A DNA stretch of 64,000 nt. It comes from Ferdinandcohnia sp047238305. Its GTDB lineage: Bacteria > Bacillota > Bacilli > Bacillales > Bacillaceae_L. The stretch spans positions 3,658,001 through 3,722,000 of the forward strand of contig NZ_JBDFMO010000001.1 of the NCBI RefSeq assembly GCF_047238305.1. Direction: 5' to 3'. Position numbers and translations under genes: made by a program. The notes beneath the pieces are model-generated. The model worked only from the letters and a program-made list of their open reading frames with translations. It was not told the origin of the DNA and did no database searches. Below, piece by piece: positions 55,356 to 63,234 of this stretch (within the stretch, counting starts at the first letter, position 1; each line of letters starts with the position of its first letter).

Positions 55356-56282
55356 TCATGAAGCTGACTTAATGGAGGATGAAATAAGCATTTTCGGATG
55401 GACGATACAATCATATTCTCCATCAGTAGACAATGTTGTATGGTTGAATGCAACAAGGCCTTTTTTCACGATGTTTTCTTCATTTCCTTGGAAAATCGTT
55501 ATTCGGTCTGGTTTAATTGCAAGTAAAAATTGGTGCTCTTGTCCAACGCCCCGATATGGAATAAGCCTTACTCGGCTTTCCCATTTATGGGATTCAGTTG
55601 TAGTATCATTGGTTAATAACTCAATATTTTTAGACTGTTCGATTAATGATTTAGGAAATAGCTCCTCATATTTCGTCGTATCTAAAATCATAACCGGGCT
55701 TTTTGTAATCGGATCAAATAATTGATTTCCACTGTCAACCAAACCTTTTAATCTTAGGGTAACATCATCTATTTCAAGCTTCACGTCGACAATCTGGTCA
55801 TAGAAAACTTGTTTCGTTTCGATGTCAGCTATTCTATTTTTAGAAAAATACCATAAAAGAGGAAACCCAATTAATACAAATCCCCAACTAATTGGATTAC
55901 CAAAACCTCTAGATTGCGTAAGGATTGTACCATCAAATGCTTGAACATCAAATTCTAAGAAATAATGGACCCCTATCATTCCACCTCCAATCATGAAAGT
56001 AGCAAAATAAAAGGTTAATAGCCCCTGTATAAAATATTTGAATCGTTTATACCCAAAAGCTACTCCTACGATTGCGATTGAAAAAAGGAGTTTTGTAAGA
56101 GGATGTGACCCGATAACCGCAAAAGGAGAAACCACGATCAGGACTACTAAAGATCCGATAAAAGCACCTACTAAGATGCGCCATTTAACAATTTTACGCT
56201 TAAGTATTAGCGCTGTTAAAAGTAATAACAAGGTGTCAAAGAAAAAGTTTAATAACCAGATTACATCTAAATAAATGGACAA
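55356..56282 (-). CDS. spoIIGA: Sporulation sigma-E factor processing peptidase SpoIIGA
   Basis: Membrane aspartic protease that activates pro-sigma-E in response to the forespore SpoIIR signal. The 308-residue protein has about five N-terminal membrane helices (to about 145) and a cytoplasmic protease domain with the catalytic Asp183 in GLVDSGNQLFDP. The MRLIPYRGVGQ segment is also conserved. The frame opens at 56309, but the TTG at 56282 has AGGAG 7 bases upstream and matches the B. subtilis start. First gene of the spoIIG pair. Confidence 0.95.
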   Translation of the reverse strand: MSIYLDVIWLLNFFFDTLLLLLTALILKRKIVKWRILVGAFIGSLVVLIVVSPFAVIGSHPLTKLLFSIAIVGVAFGYKRFKYFIQGLLTFYFATFMIGGGMIGVHYFLEFDVQAFDGTILTQSRGFGNPISWGFVLIGFPLLWYFSKNRIADIETKQVFYDQIVDVKLEIDDVTLRLKGLVDSGNQLFDPITKSPVMILDTTKYEELFPKSLIEQSKNIELLTNDTTTESHKWESRVRLIPYRGVGQEHQFLLAIKPDRITIFQGNEENIVKKGLVAFNHTTLSTDGEYDCIVHPKMLISSSIKSAS

Positions 56283-56355
56283 CCTATTTCTCCTTTCACC
56301 AATAGTCACTGCTCTTTTTCAACGCAATTAACGTAAACTAGTTAGCTTAAAAAAT

Positions 56356-56388
56356 AGTATATAGTACATCTTATATGGAGTCTGTCAC
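56356..56388 (-). promoter_or_regulatory. Candidate spoIIG promoter with long spacer
   Basis: GTGACA (56388-56383) and TATACT (56361-56356) are separated by 21 bases. The B. subtilis spoIIG promoter is known for a spacer of about 22 bases and needs Spo0A-P. No clear Spo0A box was seen nearby, so this is tentative. Confidence 0.4.
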
Positions 56389-56486
56389 TTCATGCCGATA
56401 ATAAAAGAGAAATTTTGAAAGATTAGATCTTATTTTGTCAGTTCCCCTGTATATGAGGAAAGTGTGGAATAAAACGAGGGAATATT

Positions 56487-56731
56487 AAAAAGCGTAAGCG
56501 CCTTGAAATTGGAACATCGACTAACTACTGCCACGTCCTGTGGCAAACGTCGAAGTCAGCACTTCCTCGAAAATGCAATGCATTTTCTTCGTGCGATGAT
56601 TATGCTGTCGAAGTTTTCCTTGTCCTGTGCAAGTCCGACTAGCATAAGAAAAGATGGCGAGAAGGATGTATTTTATCCTTCTTGACAGATTTGCTTATGA
56701 CCTCGAGGGGCTAGGCGCTGGAGCTAGACTT
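56487..56731 (+). repeat. Dispersed nested-hairpin repeat, copy C (long form)
   Basis: A 245-base version of the family. It begins AAAAGCGTAAGCGCCTTG and ends GGCGCTGGAGCTAGACT. Its right half (from about 56636) aligns with the copies at 8921 and 12414: CATAAG with CTTATG and AGAAGGAT with ATCCTTCT. An extra block of about 110 bases with its own inverted repeats (GCCAC/GTGGC, AATGCA/TGCATT) is inserted in the left half. It fills most of the gap between spoIIGA and the ftsZ terminator. Confidence 0.75.
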
Positions 56732-56737
56732 GACCGC

Positions 56738-56776
56738 AAAAAAAGGCATTCGACAATCTTGTTGTCAAATGCCTTT
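56738..56776 (-). terminator. Intrinsic terminator after ftsZ
   Basis: AAAAGGCATTTGACAA pairs with TTGTCGAATGCCTTTT (one G-U pair) and is followed by a T-run on the minus strand. It lies 23 bases after the ftsZ stop. Confidence 0.9.
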
Positions 56777-56798
56777 TGATTTTGAATAAGTGTATTGA

Positions 56799-57941
56799 TT
56801 AACCTCTTCTTTTACGATTACGTAAGAATGTTGGTACATCGATTTCATCTTCAACATGAACTGCGCCACGTGTATTTACTTCTTGTACTGGCTCCTCACG
56901 CTTTACTTCTCTTCTTGGTGCAGCCTGAACCTGTGGTTGTGGTTTAACATTAAAAGAAGGACGAGATGGACGAGTTGGGTCTAGCTCAGTCTCTTTAAAG
57001 CCTGTAGCAATCACAGTAACAACAATTTCTTCTTTCAAGTTTTCATTAATAACAGATCCAAAAATCATATTAACTTCTTGGTCTGAAGCTGATGCAACAA
57101 TATCGGCAGCCTCTTGAACTTCATAAAGACTTAAATTTGTTCCGCCCGTGATGTTCATAAGGACACCTTGTGCACCATCAATAGATGTTTCAAGCAATGG
57201 ACTTGAAATTGCCTTTTTAGCTGCTTCTGCAGCACGGTTTTCACCTGTTGCAACACCGATACCCATAAGTGCAGAACCTTTATTAGACATAATTGTTTTA
57301 ACGTCAGCAAAGTCAAGGTTGATTAATCCAGGAACAGCGATTAAATCAGAAATACCTTGTACACCTTGACGTAATACATTATCAGCCTCACGGAAAGCCT
57401 CAAGCATAGGTGTGTTTTTATCCACAATTTCAAGAAGACGATCGTTTGGAATGACGATTAAAGTGTCTACTGATTCTTTCATTGCAGCGATACCACCAGC
57501 TGCTTGTGTTTGACGCTTTCTGCCTTCGAATGTGAACGGTCTTGTTACCACACCTACTGTAAGAGCACCTAAATCTTTTGAAATTTGTGCAATCACAGGA
57601 GCAGCACCTGTACCTGTTCCACCGCCCATACCAGCTGTTACGAATACCATATCTGCCCCTTTAAGAGCTTCTTCGATTTGTTCTCTGCTTTCTTCCGCAG
57701 CTTTTTTACCTACTTCTGGATTTGCTCCAGCACCTAAACCACGGGTTAATTTCCCACCGATTTGCATTTTAATTTCTGCTTTTGAAAGATTTAAAGCTTG
57801 AGCGTCGGTATTAACTGCGATAAATTCGACACCTTGAACACCATGTTCAATCATTCGGTTAACCGCGTTATTCCCACCGCCACCTACACCTATTACCTTT
57901 ATTGTAGCTAATTGATCAACATTTGTATCAAACTCTAACAT
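56799..57941 (-). CDS. ftsZ: Cell division GTPase FtsZ
   Basis: Tubulin-like GTPase that forms the Z ring. The 380-residue protein has the GTP-binding GGGGNN near 20-25, the tubulin signature GGGTGTG at 106-112, and the T7 loop NLDFADVKTIM. The C-terminal linker is rich in Pro and Arg, and the tail EIDVPTFLRNRKRR binds FtsA, SepF and EzrA. It follows ftsA by 47 bases. Confidence 0.98.
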   Translation of the reverse strand: MLEFDTNVDQLATIKVIGVGGGGNNAVNRMIEHGVQGVEFIAVNTDAQALNLSKAEIKMQIGGKLTRGLGAGANPEVGKKAAEESREQIEEALKGADMVFVTAGMGGGTGTGAAPVIAQISKDLGALTVGVVTRPFTFEGRKRQTQAAGGIAAMKESVDTLIVIPNDRLLEIVDKNTPMLEAFREADNVLRQGVQGISDLIAVPGLINLDFADVKTIMSNKGSALMGIGVATGENRAAEAAKKAISSPLLETSIDGAQGVLMNITGGTNLSLYEVQEAADIVASASDQEVNMIFGSVINENLKEEIVVTVIATGFKETELDPTRPSRPSFNVKPQPQVQAAPRREVKREEPVQEVNTRGAVHVEDEIDVPTFLRNRKRRG

Positions 57942-57988
57942 TATAAGATCCTCCTAATTTGCAAATATACTACTCTTGTAACTGTGTG

Positions 57989-59281
57989 TTATTCAAAGAA
58001 GAGACCAAAAAACCTCTTAACCTTATTCCCAATATTTTGTTCTTCTTTTGAGTTTTTATGGTGACTTTTCGCTTGAGGCTGTCTTGACGGTCTTTTCTCA
58101 GCATTTTCTACTTGGACCGTCGTGCTAATTTTTCTTCCTTGAACTCTTGCTTGTTCATAAGCGAACTGCAATAGGCCTACACCTGTTGCATATTGAGGTT
58201 CTCTAACTCCAATATAGTCAGGTTTTGCAATTCTAACATTGCTACGTAATACAAGTTGAGATAACTCCAATACTCCAGGCATATTAACTACTCCACCTGT
58301 AAGAACAAAGCCACCAGGAAGATCTCCTACACCCATTTTCTTAATTTCCTTTTGAACTAATAGTAGAATTTCTTCTAATCTTGCTTCGATGATTTCAGAA
58401 ATTTGTAATTGGGTAAATTGTTCTTGTTGATCACTGCCAATAATTGAAACATTGAATACTTCTTCGTCAGAAGCATCATCATAGAAGGCATGTCCATGTT
58501 TAATTTTAATTTTCTCTGCATCTTCAGTAGAAGATCGCAATCCAATTGCCAAATCTTTTGTAATATGGTCTCCACCAACAGGTACAACACTTGTTGCTTT
58601 CAAATAACCATTATTAAAAAGAGCAACGGTCGTAGAACCTCCACCAATATCAACGAGAGCAACACCTAGATTTTTCTCATCATCAGATAAAGAGATTGAA
58701 CCCGATGCAAGAGGTTGTAAAGAAATTGCTGTGATATCAAGTCCTGCTTTTTCTACACAACGAAGCAGGTTATGTAAGATTGTACGTGAAGTAGTAATAA
58801 TCGTACCTTCCACTTCAAGTCGAACACCTAACATACCACGCGGATCACTAATTTCATCATATCCATCCACAATAAATTGATTAGGAATCATATCGATAAT
58901 TTCTCTTTCTGGAGGTAGAGAAATAAATTGTGCGGCATCGATTACACGTAGAACATCTTCATTGCTAATTTCACGATTTTGACGAGATTCAGTAGAAACT
59001 GCCACCACGCCGTGGGCATCCTGTAACTGTACGTTAATCGCAGGAACAGATACGACTACTTGATTAATAGAAATGCCTACCATTCTTTCTGCTTGCTCAA
59101 CTGCCTTCTTAATAGAATGAACGGTTTCATCTATGTCTACAATTGAACCTTTTTTCAAACCTTCTGATTTAACATTACCCACACCTATTATGTTAAGGGA
59201 ATCATCAACCATTTCCCCGATAATCACCTTAACACTGGATGTACCGATGTCAAGACTAACACATATTTCATTGCTGTTCAT
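57989..59281 (-). CDS. ftsA: Cell division protein FtsA
   Basis: Actin-like protein that tethers FtsZ to the membrane. The 430-residue product has the ATPase phosphate-1 motif SLDIGTSSVKV, the 1C domain, the phosphate-2 motif VDIGGGSTTVALF and GGFVLTGGVV. The C-terminal tail ends with VKRFFGLFFE, a likely amphipathic membrane anchor. The frame opens 18 codons earlier, but the ATG at 59281 has GGGAGG 9 bases before it. A sigma-H promoter candidate lies upstream. Confidence 0.96.
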   Translation of the reverse strand: MNSNEICVSLDIGTSSVKVIIGEMVDDSLNIIGVGNVKSEGLKKGSIVDIDETVHSIKKAVEQAERMVGISINQVVVSVPAINVQLQDAHGVVAVSTESRQNREISNEDVLRVIDAAQFISLPPEREIIDMIPNQFIVDGYDEISDPRGMLGVRLEVEGTIITTSRTILHNLLRCVEKAGLDITAISLQPLASGSISLSDDEKNLGVALVDIGGGSTTVALFNNGYLKATSVVPVGGDHITKDLAIGLRSSTEDAEKIKIKHGHAFYDDASDEEVFNVSIIGSDQQEQFTQLQISEIIEARLEEILLLVQKEIKKMGVGDLPGGFVLTGGVVNMPGVLELSQLVLRSNVRIAKPDYIGVREPQYATGVGLLQFAYEQARVQGRKISTTVQVENAEKRPSRQPQAKSHHKNSKEEQNIGNKVKRFFGLFFE

Positions 59282-59342
59282 TCTGTGGCACCTCCCTTTT
59301 TTACATAAACACATAAATATCATTTCGAACAACAACTGCTAT

Positions 59343-59369
59343 TTTCATATGAATTTTCACATATGAAAA
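59343..59369. repeat. Perfect 10-bp dyad upstream of ftsA
   Basis: TTTTCATATG and CATATGAAAA are separated by 7 bases. The dyad lies between the sigma-H promoter candidate and ftsA. It could be a protein binding site or a hairpin in the mRNA leader; the AT-rich arms make a terminator unlikely. Confidence 0.5.
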
Positions 59370-59399
59370 ATATTCAACAATCATAGGGATTTTCCCTTT
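59370..59399 (-). promoter_or_regulatory. Candidate sigma-H promoter of ftsAZ
   Basis: On the minus strand AAAGGGAAA, a 12-base spacer and GTTGAATAT match the sigma-H consensus RNAGGAWWW-N(11-12)-RNNGAATWW with one mismatch in the -35. In B. subtilis one ftsAZ promoter is sigma-H dependent and boosts Z rings at sporulation. Confidence 0.65.
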
Positions 59400-59407
59400 A
59401 TAAAAAA

Positions 59408-59770
59408 TCAATTTTTTTCTATTTTATCACGAGAAAGGCTCCATTTGGATAAAATTATTCGTCTGATAACCGCAATATTTTGGAATAACCTTACTCCGAA
59501 TGCAAAAACGGCTACCAAGTACAAGTCTACACCAAGATGTACACCTAGAAAAGCTAAACTTGCTGCCAATAAAATATTAAAAAAGAAACCAGAAACAAAG
59601 ACGGACTGATCATAAATATTTTGCAGGTGTGCACGAATGCCACCAAACAATGTATCAAGTGCTGCCAATACCGCAATTGATAAATAATTTGAATACTCTG
59701 CCGGAATTTTAAATTCCGATAGCAGTCCGAGAATGATTCCGACTATAAGACCGAAGATTGGGAGCCACAT
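59408..59770 (-). CDS. sbp: Small basic membrane protein Sbp
   Basis: A 120-residue membrane protein with about four hydrophobic segments; the family is conserved between ylxX and ftsA in Bacillus. Conserved parts include PAEYSNYLSIAVLAALDTLFGGIRAHLQ and the AFGVRLFQNIAVIRR stretch with its basic tail. Molecular function is unknown. Confidence 0.92.
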   Translation of the reverse strand: MWLPIFGLIVGIILGLLSEFKIPAEYSNYLSIAVLAALDTLFGGIRAHLQNIYDQSVFVSGFFFNILLAASLAFLGVHLGVDLYLVAVFAFGVRLFQNIAVIRRIILSKWSLSRDKIEKN

Positions 59771-59788
59771 ATCTATGTTCCACCTTTA

Positions 59789-60508
59789 TCACTTTTTATC
59801 TGGTTCCATATTAGGTTGCATTTCCGTAATCCTAATTGGGTCGTCATACGCAGGTATTGTTACGACTTTACTTGGCTTTGAAATTTTCAAGCGTAAATTA
59901 TCAATGAAAAATTGCCGTTCCGCTTCCGATGCTTTTAACTTATTGTAAAGTCGTTCTGCATCATCAGCGATAACTTTTATTTCAATTGGCAATGGACTGA
60001 TTGAATATGAATCAATTTTCGGTCTTCCTTGAATTTCCCGAATCACTGTGGTGGCAATCACCCTGTGACCATCAATTGAAATCGCCTTTGCTTGATAAGA
60101 ATTTAATTCATTTATTAACCATCTCAACAAACTAGGGGTGATGGTTGTTGCTTGTTTGCCAACCTCATTGAACGATTGTTCAACTGTTATCGTGATTCCA
60201 GGACCTGAAACTTGTGTAAGCCCAGCCTCTTTCTTTAACTCATCAAGGGTATCCTTAAGGATCATTATTTTGCTATCATCACGTTGACTTTCGTATTGCT
60301 CTACCTTTGCCTCGTATGTATAAATTTTTGTTAAAAGATCCGTATATAATTCTTGGGATTGTTTTAAATCCTCTCGCAACTCCCATAAATCACGGGTATC
60401 ACGCACTTCAGGTTCTTTAATGGTTTGGAATTGGACAGCAACCATAAACCCTATTATACACGTAATGACCGTGAAGCTAATGCCTGTTTTTTTGTCCAAT
60501 AAAACCAC
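59789..60508 (-). CDS. ylxX: DUF881 protein YlxX
   Basis: A 239-residue protein with an N-terminal membrane anchor (about 10-28), a coiled coil (about 45-85) and a DUF881 domain (VSGPGITITVEQS, INELNSYQAKAISIDGHR). It is a paralogue of the adjacent YlxW. The GTG at 60508 is annotated, but a TTG three codons inside has a better AGGTGG spacing. Function is unknown; the position in the division cluster suggests a cell-surface role. Confidence 0.88.
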   Translation of the reverse strand: MVLLDKKTGISFTVITCIIGFMVAVQFQTIKEPEVRDTRDLWELREDLKQSQELYTDLLTKIYTYEAKVEQYESQRDDSKIMILKDTLDELKKEAGLTQVSGPGITITVEQSFNEVGKQATTITPSLLRWLINELNSYQAKAISIDGHRVIATTVIREIQGRPKIDSYSISPLPIEIKVIADDAERLYNKLKASEAERQFFIDNLRLKISKPSKVVTIPAYDDPIRITEMQPNMEPDKK

Positions 60509-61213
60509 CTATTTCGCGTTAATTAATGGATCCATTTCAATTTGTGCCTTGTTTTCAATTTTCACAACAATATTATCCTGTATCAATTGATCAGTGATTC
60601 CTCCATTCATATTTAAGGCAGGCACCAGTACATCTGGGTCACCGATTGCTGAAATTACAAATGGAGCAGGAAAAGGAGCACCATCTACAACAACAACAGG
60701 ACCATTACAATAAATATAAGAATTAGACTGAAGTCTTTTACCATTAATAGAAACAGCTTGGGCACCAGATACATAAAGTTCATTAATAACCTTGAATAAA
60801 TGGCTCTCATGAACTAAATAATTGTTCACATCCTGCCCCGAAGGTACGTAAGAGGCATCTTCAAGTGTAACGACAACTCCCGGACCCTTGACACTAATCT
60901 CGCCAACAACCATACGGTATTTTTCGACTTCCTCGACGAGATTGAAATAAATTTGTTCCTGTTCTTCTTTTGCGAGCTCTTCTTCAATTGCTTGAATTTG
61001 ATTTTGCTTTTCTTTTAACTTTAATTGAAGTTCGTTATTCTTTTCATTCTGTTCATTCAACTCTGTTCGAATTTTAGCTTCTTCATTCCATTGTTGTTCA
61101 GTCACCTGATTTGATTCCAATTGTTCCTTAGTAAATTGGTACGAGAATGAAATCATAAAGCCCAGGACTAAGCAAACAAATGAAAGAATGACGTGCTTAC
61201 CCTTCACCTTCAT
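60509..61213 (-). CDS. ylxW: DUF881 protein YlxW
   Basis: A 234-residue protein built like YlxX: one N-terminal transmembrane helix (about 8-26), a long coiled coil (about 30-95) and a DUF881 domain (VKGPGVVVTLEDAS, INELYVSGAQAVSINGKRL). It overlaps the divIB end by 17 bases and abuts ylxX. Function is unknown. Confidence 0.9.
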   Translation of the reverse strand: MKVKGKHVILSFVCLVLGFMISFSYQFTKEQLESNQVTEQQWNEEAKIRTELNEQNEKNNELQLKLKEKQNQIQAIEEELAKEEQEQIYFNLVEEVEKYRMVVGEISVKGPGVVVTLEDASYVPSGQDVNNYLVHESHLFKVINELYVSGAQAVSINGKRLQSNSYIYCNGPVVVVDGAPFPAPFVISAIGDPDVLVPALNMNGGITDQLIQDNIVVKIENKAQIEMDPLINAK

Positions 61214-62006
61214 CTGTTACCATCTCCTCATCTTCATTGGTGTTCTCGTATTCGTATGGAATAAATGTTGGTACAACATCTAGTTCAATATATCCATTAA
61301 GAGACGGATCCAATTCACTAATGATTGTTGGATAAGCCGTTATATTTTTCGCGAAATTTCTTACCGTTGCTTTCACCTCATACCCATCAACCATATACAG
61401 TGTCATCTGTAGAGGATCATATTCTGTGGGTGTATGATGAATTTCAGAGATAAGTTTTGAAATTGACGGTTGAACTTTATTAAGTTCCTTTGCGAGCATT
61501 GTTAATGCTTCATCCTTCCAGTCAACTAAGATTGGTGCATCAACTGGTATCGCCTTTGAACCGTACTCCTGTGGTTTTTCGATAATTTCACCATTTTCAA
61601 GGATCGGATAAAAAGTAGTAGACCCACTTATATATCCTACCCTTTTCAATTCGCTAACATTTAACTTAATATGATTTGGTAGTCTTTTTTCAATCGATAC
61701 TTCCTTAATTTCAGGGTGTTTTTTTATATTTTGGATTACTATATCTTGATTGACCTTCCAAAAGCTTGTCCCAACTTTTAATTGACTAAGCTTTAAAAGT
61801 TGATCGGAAATGATATTTTGGTTGCCAGTAATGGTAATTTCGCCAATTTTACTAAAAGGAGATTGGAAATAAAGTATTCCTGAAAGCAAAAAAAAGAAAA
61901 ACGTAATATACATAATCAGTCGTCGATTCGCCTTTTGTTTTCTCCTCTGCTTAAGCTTTGGAATTCGGTCTTCTATTGTAACAACCTTTTGCTTCGCCAA
62001 ATACAT
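61197..62006 (-). CDS. divIB: Cell division protein DivIB (FtsQ family)
   Basis: Divisome membrane protein of the FtsL-DivIC-DivIB complex that controls septal wall synthesis. The 269-residue protein has a basic cytoplasmic N-terminus (KQRRKQKANRR), one membrane helix (about 31-50), a POTRA domain beginning SKIGEITITGNQNI, and a beta domain. The ATG at 62006 is only 3 bases from GGGGTGA; a TTG two codons inside has better spacing, so the start is uncertain. Confidence 0.94.
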   Translation of the reverse strand: MYLAKQKVVTIEDRIPKLKQRRKQKANRRLIMYITFFFFLLSGILYFQSPFSKIGEITITGNQNIISDQLLKLSQLKVGTSFWKVNQDIVIQNIKKHPEIKEVSIEKRLPNHIKLNVSELKRVGYISGSTTFYPILENGEIIEKPQEYGSKAIPVDAPILVDWKDEALTMLAKELNKVQPSISKLISEIHHTPTEYDPLQMTLYMVDGYEVKATVRNFAKNITAYPTIISELDPSLNGYIELDVVPTFIPYEYENTNEDEEMVTDEGEG

Positions 62007-62097
62007 TCACCCCGCTCTATGAGAGCCTATAAAAATAAAATCGTATGTATGTTAAATTAGTCATTATTCCAATTATAAAAAAATGGGTAGAACGAAA

Positions 62098-62129
62098 GAA
62101 TAAACGGCATGTATACATGCCGTTTATTC
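62098..62129. terminator. Perfect palindrome between murB and divIB, possible terminator
   Basis: A 14-bp stem, GAATAAACGGCATG with CATGCCGTTTATTC around a TATA loop. On the minus strand the following bases are TTTCGTT, a short broken T-run. It may end part of the murG-murB transcripts and separate them from divIB. Confidence 0.55.
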
Positions 62130-62200
62130 AACCAGTACAGTAACACATACATGTTATTGTATTATATCATATTTTCCTAAGAAATGGGTGTAGAAACTGT

Positions 62201-63109
62201 CTAGATTCGACCAATTATTTCAACTTCCGTTTCCATTCGTACACCATGTAAAGTATAGATTTTCTCTTTTACAAATTGAATCAGGTCAAGCACATCCTGA
62301 GCTTTTGCATTGCCAGCATTGACAATAAAATTCCCATGCATTTCAGAAATTTTCGCTCCACCGATAGAATGACCTTTCAAGCCCGATTTTTCAACTAACT
62401 GTCCTGCGTAATTTGGAAGTGGATTACGGAAAATACTTCCGGCGCATGGAAGATCCCATGGTTGTGTATCTCTTCGATACTCTTTATTTTTCTTCATAAC
62501 TGCCGAGATATCTGCTTTATCCCCTTCTGTTAATTGAAATGTTCCTTCAACCACAATCCCTGGTCGCTTTTTTTGTAGAATAGAGGTGCGGTATGAATAT
62601 TCCATTTCCTCATTTGATAACCATTCAAAGGTACCATCCTCAAATAATATATGAGCCTTTGTTAAAACTTTAGATACATCAGAACCATGTGCCCCGGCGT
62701 TCATATAAACAGCTCCACCGATGGAACCAGGAATCCCGCTCGAAAATTCAAGTCCTGATAATCCTTTTCTTGCAATTTGAACAGCAAGACTTACAATTGA
62801 ATACCCTGCCCCAACAGTAAGTGTGGTACCATCAAGTTCCATATGGTTAAGGCCATTGCCAATTTTAATGACAGCACCCTCAATTCCTTTATCAGATACG
62901 AGGAGATTCGATCCTCTACCGATTGCACGCCACTTGATGCCATGCTTTTTAATAATTTCAAGCGTCTTTTTTAATGATTCAATACTATCTGGTTCAATGA
63001 ATACGTCAGCCGGACCACCAATTTTTATTGTTGTATGCTTTGATAAAGGTTCATTCACTAAAACCTTGCCAACATTTGCCTCTTGAAGTTCCTTTACAAT
63101 ATTGTCCAT
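62201..63109 (-). CDS. murB: UDP-N-acetylenolpyruvoylglucosamine reductase
   Basis: FAD- and NADPH-dependent reductase that makes UDP-MurNAc for peptidoglycan. The 302-residue protein has the FAD motif GRGSNLLVSD, GIPGSIGGAVYMNAGAHG, the catalytic Ser in PCAGSIFRNP, and the catalytic Glu in TEVEIIG near the C-terminus. The frame extends 26 codons upstream, but the ATG at 63109 has AGGAGG 6 bases before it. It follows murG by 125 bases. Confidence 0.96.
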   Translation of the reverse strand: MDNIVKELQEANVGKVLVNEPLSKHTTIKIGGPADVFIEPDSIESLKKTLEIIKKHGIKWRAIGRGSNLLVSDKGIEGAVIKIGNGLNHMELDGTTLTVGAGYSIVSLAVQIARKGLSGLEFSSGIPGSIGGAVYMNAGAHGSDVSKVLTKAHILFEDGTFEWLSNEEMEYSYRTSILQKKRPGIVVEGTFQLTEGDKADISAVMKKNKEYRRDTQPWDLPCAGSIFRNPLPNYAGQLVEKSGLKGHSIGGAKISEMHGNFIVNAGNAKAQDVLDLIQFVKEKIYTLHGVRMETEVEIIGRI

Positions 63110-63234
63110 ATTAACCTCCTTTATCAGCATTTCCACTTGGAACAAAATATAATGTAGTATATGCTCCACGTATGCTTCATGGTACATTTGCCTATATTTG
63201 ACTTAGTTTCTTAAAGTGTACAAAAACATCTTTT

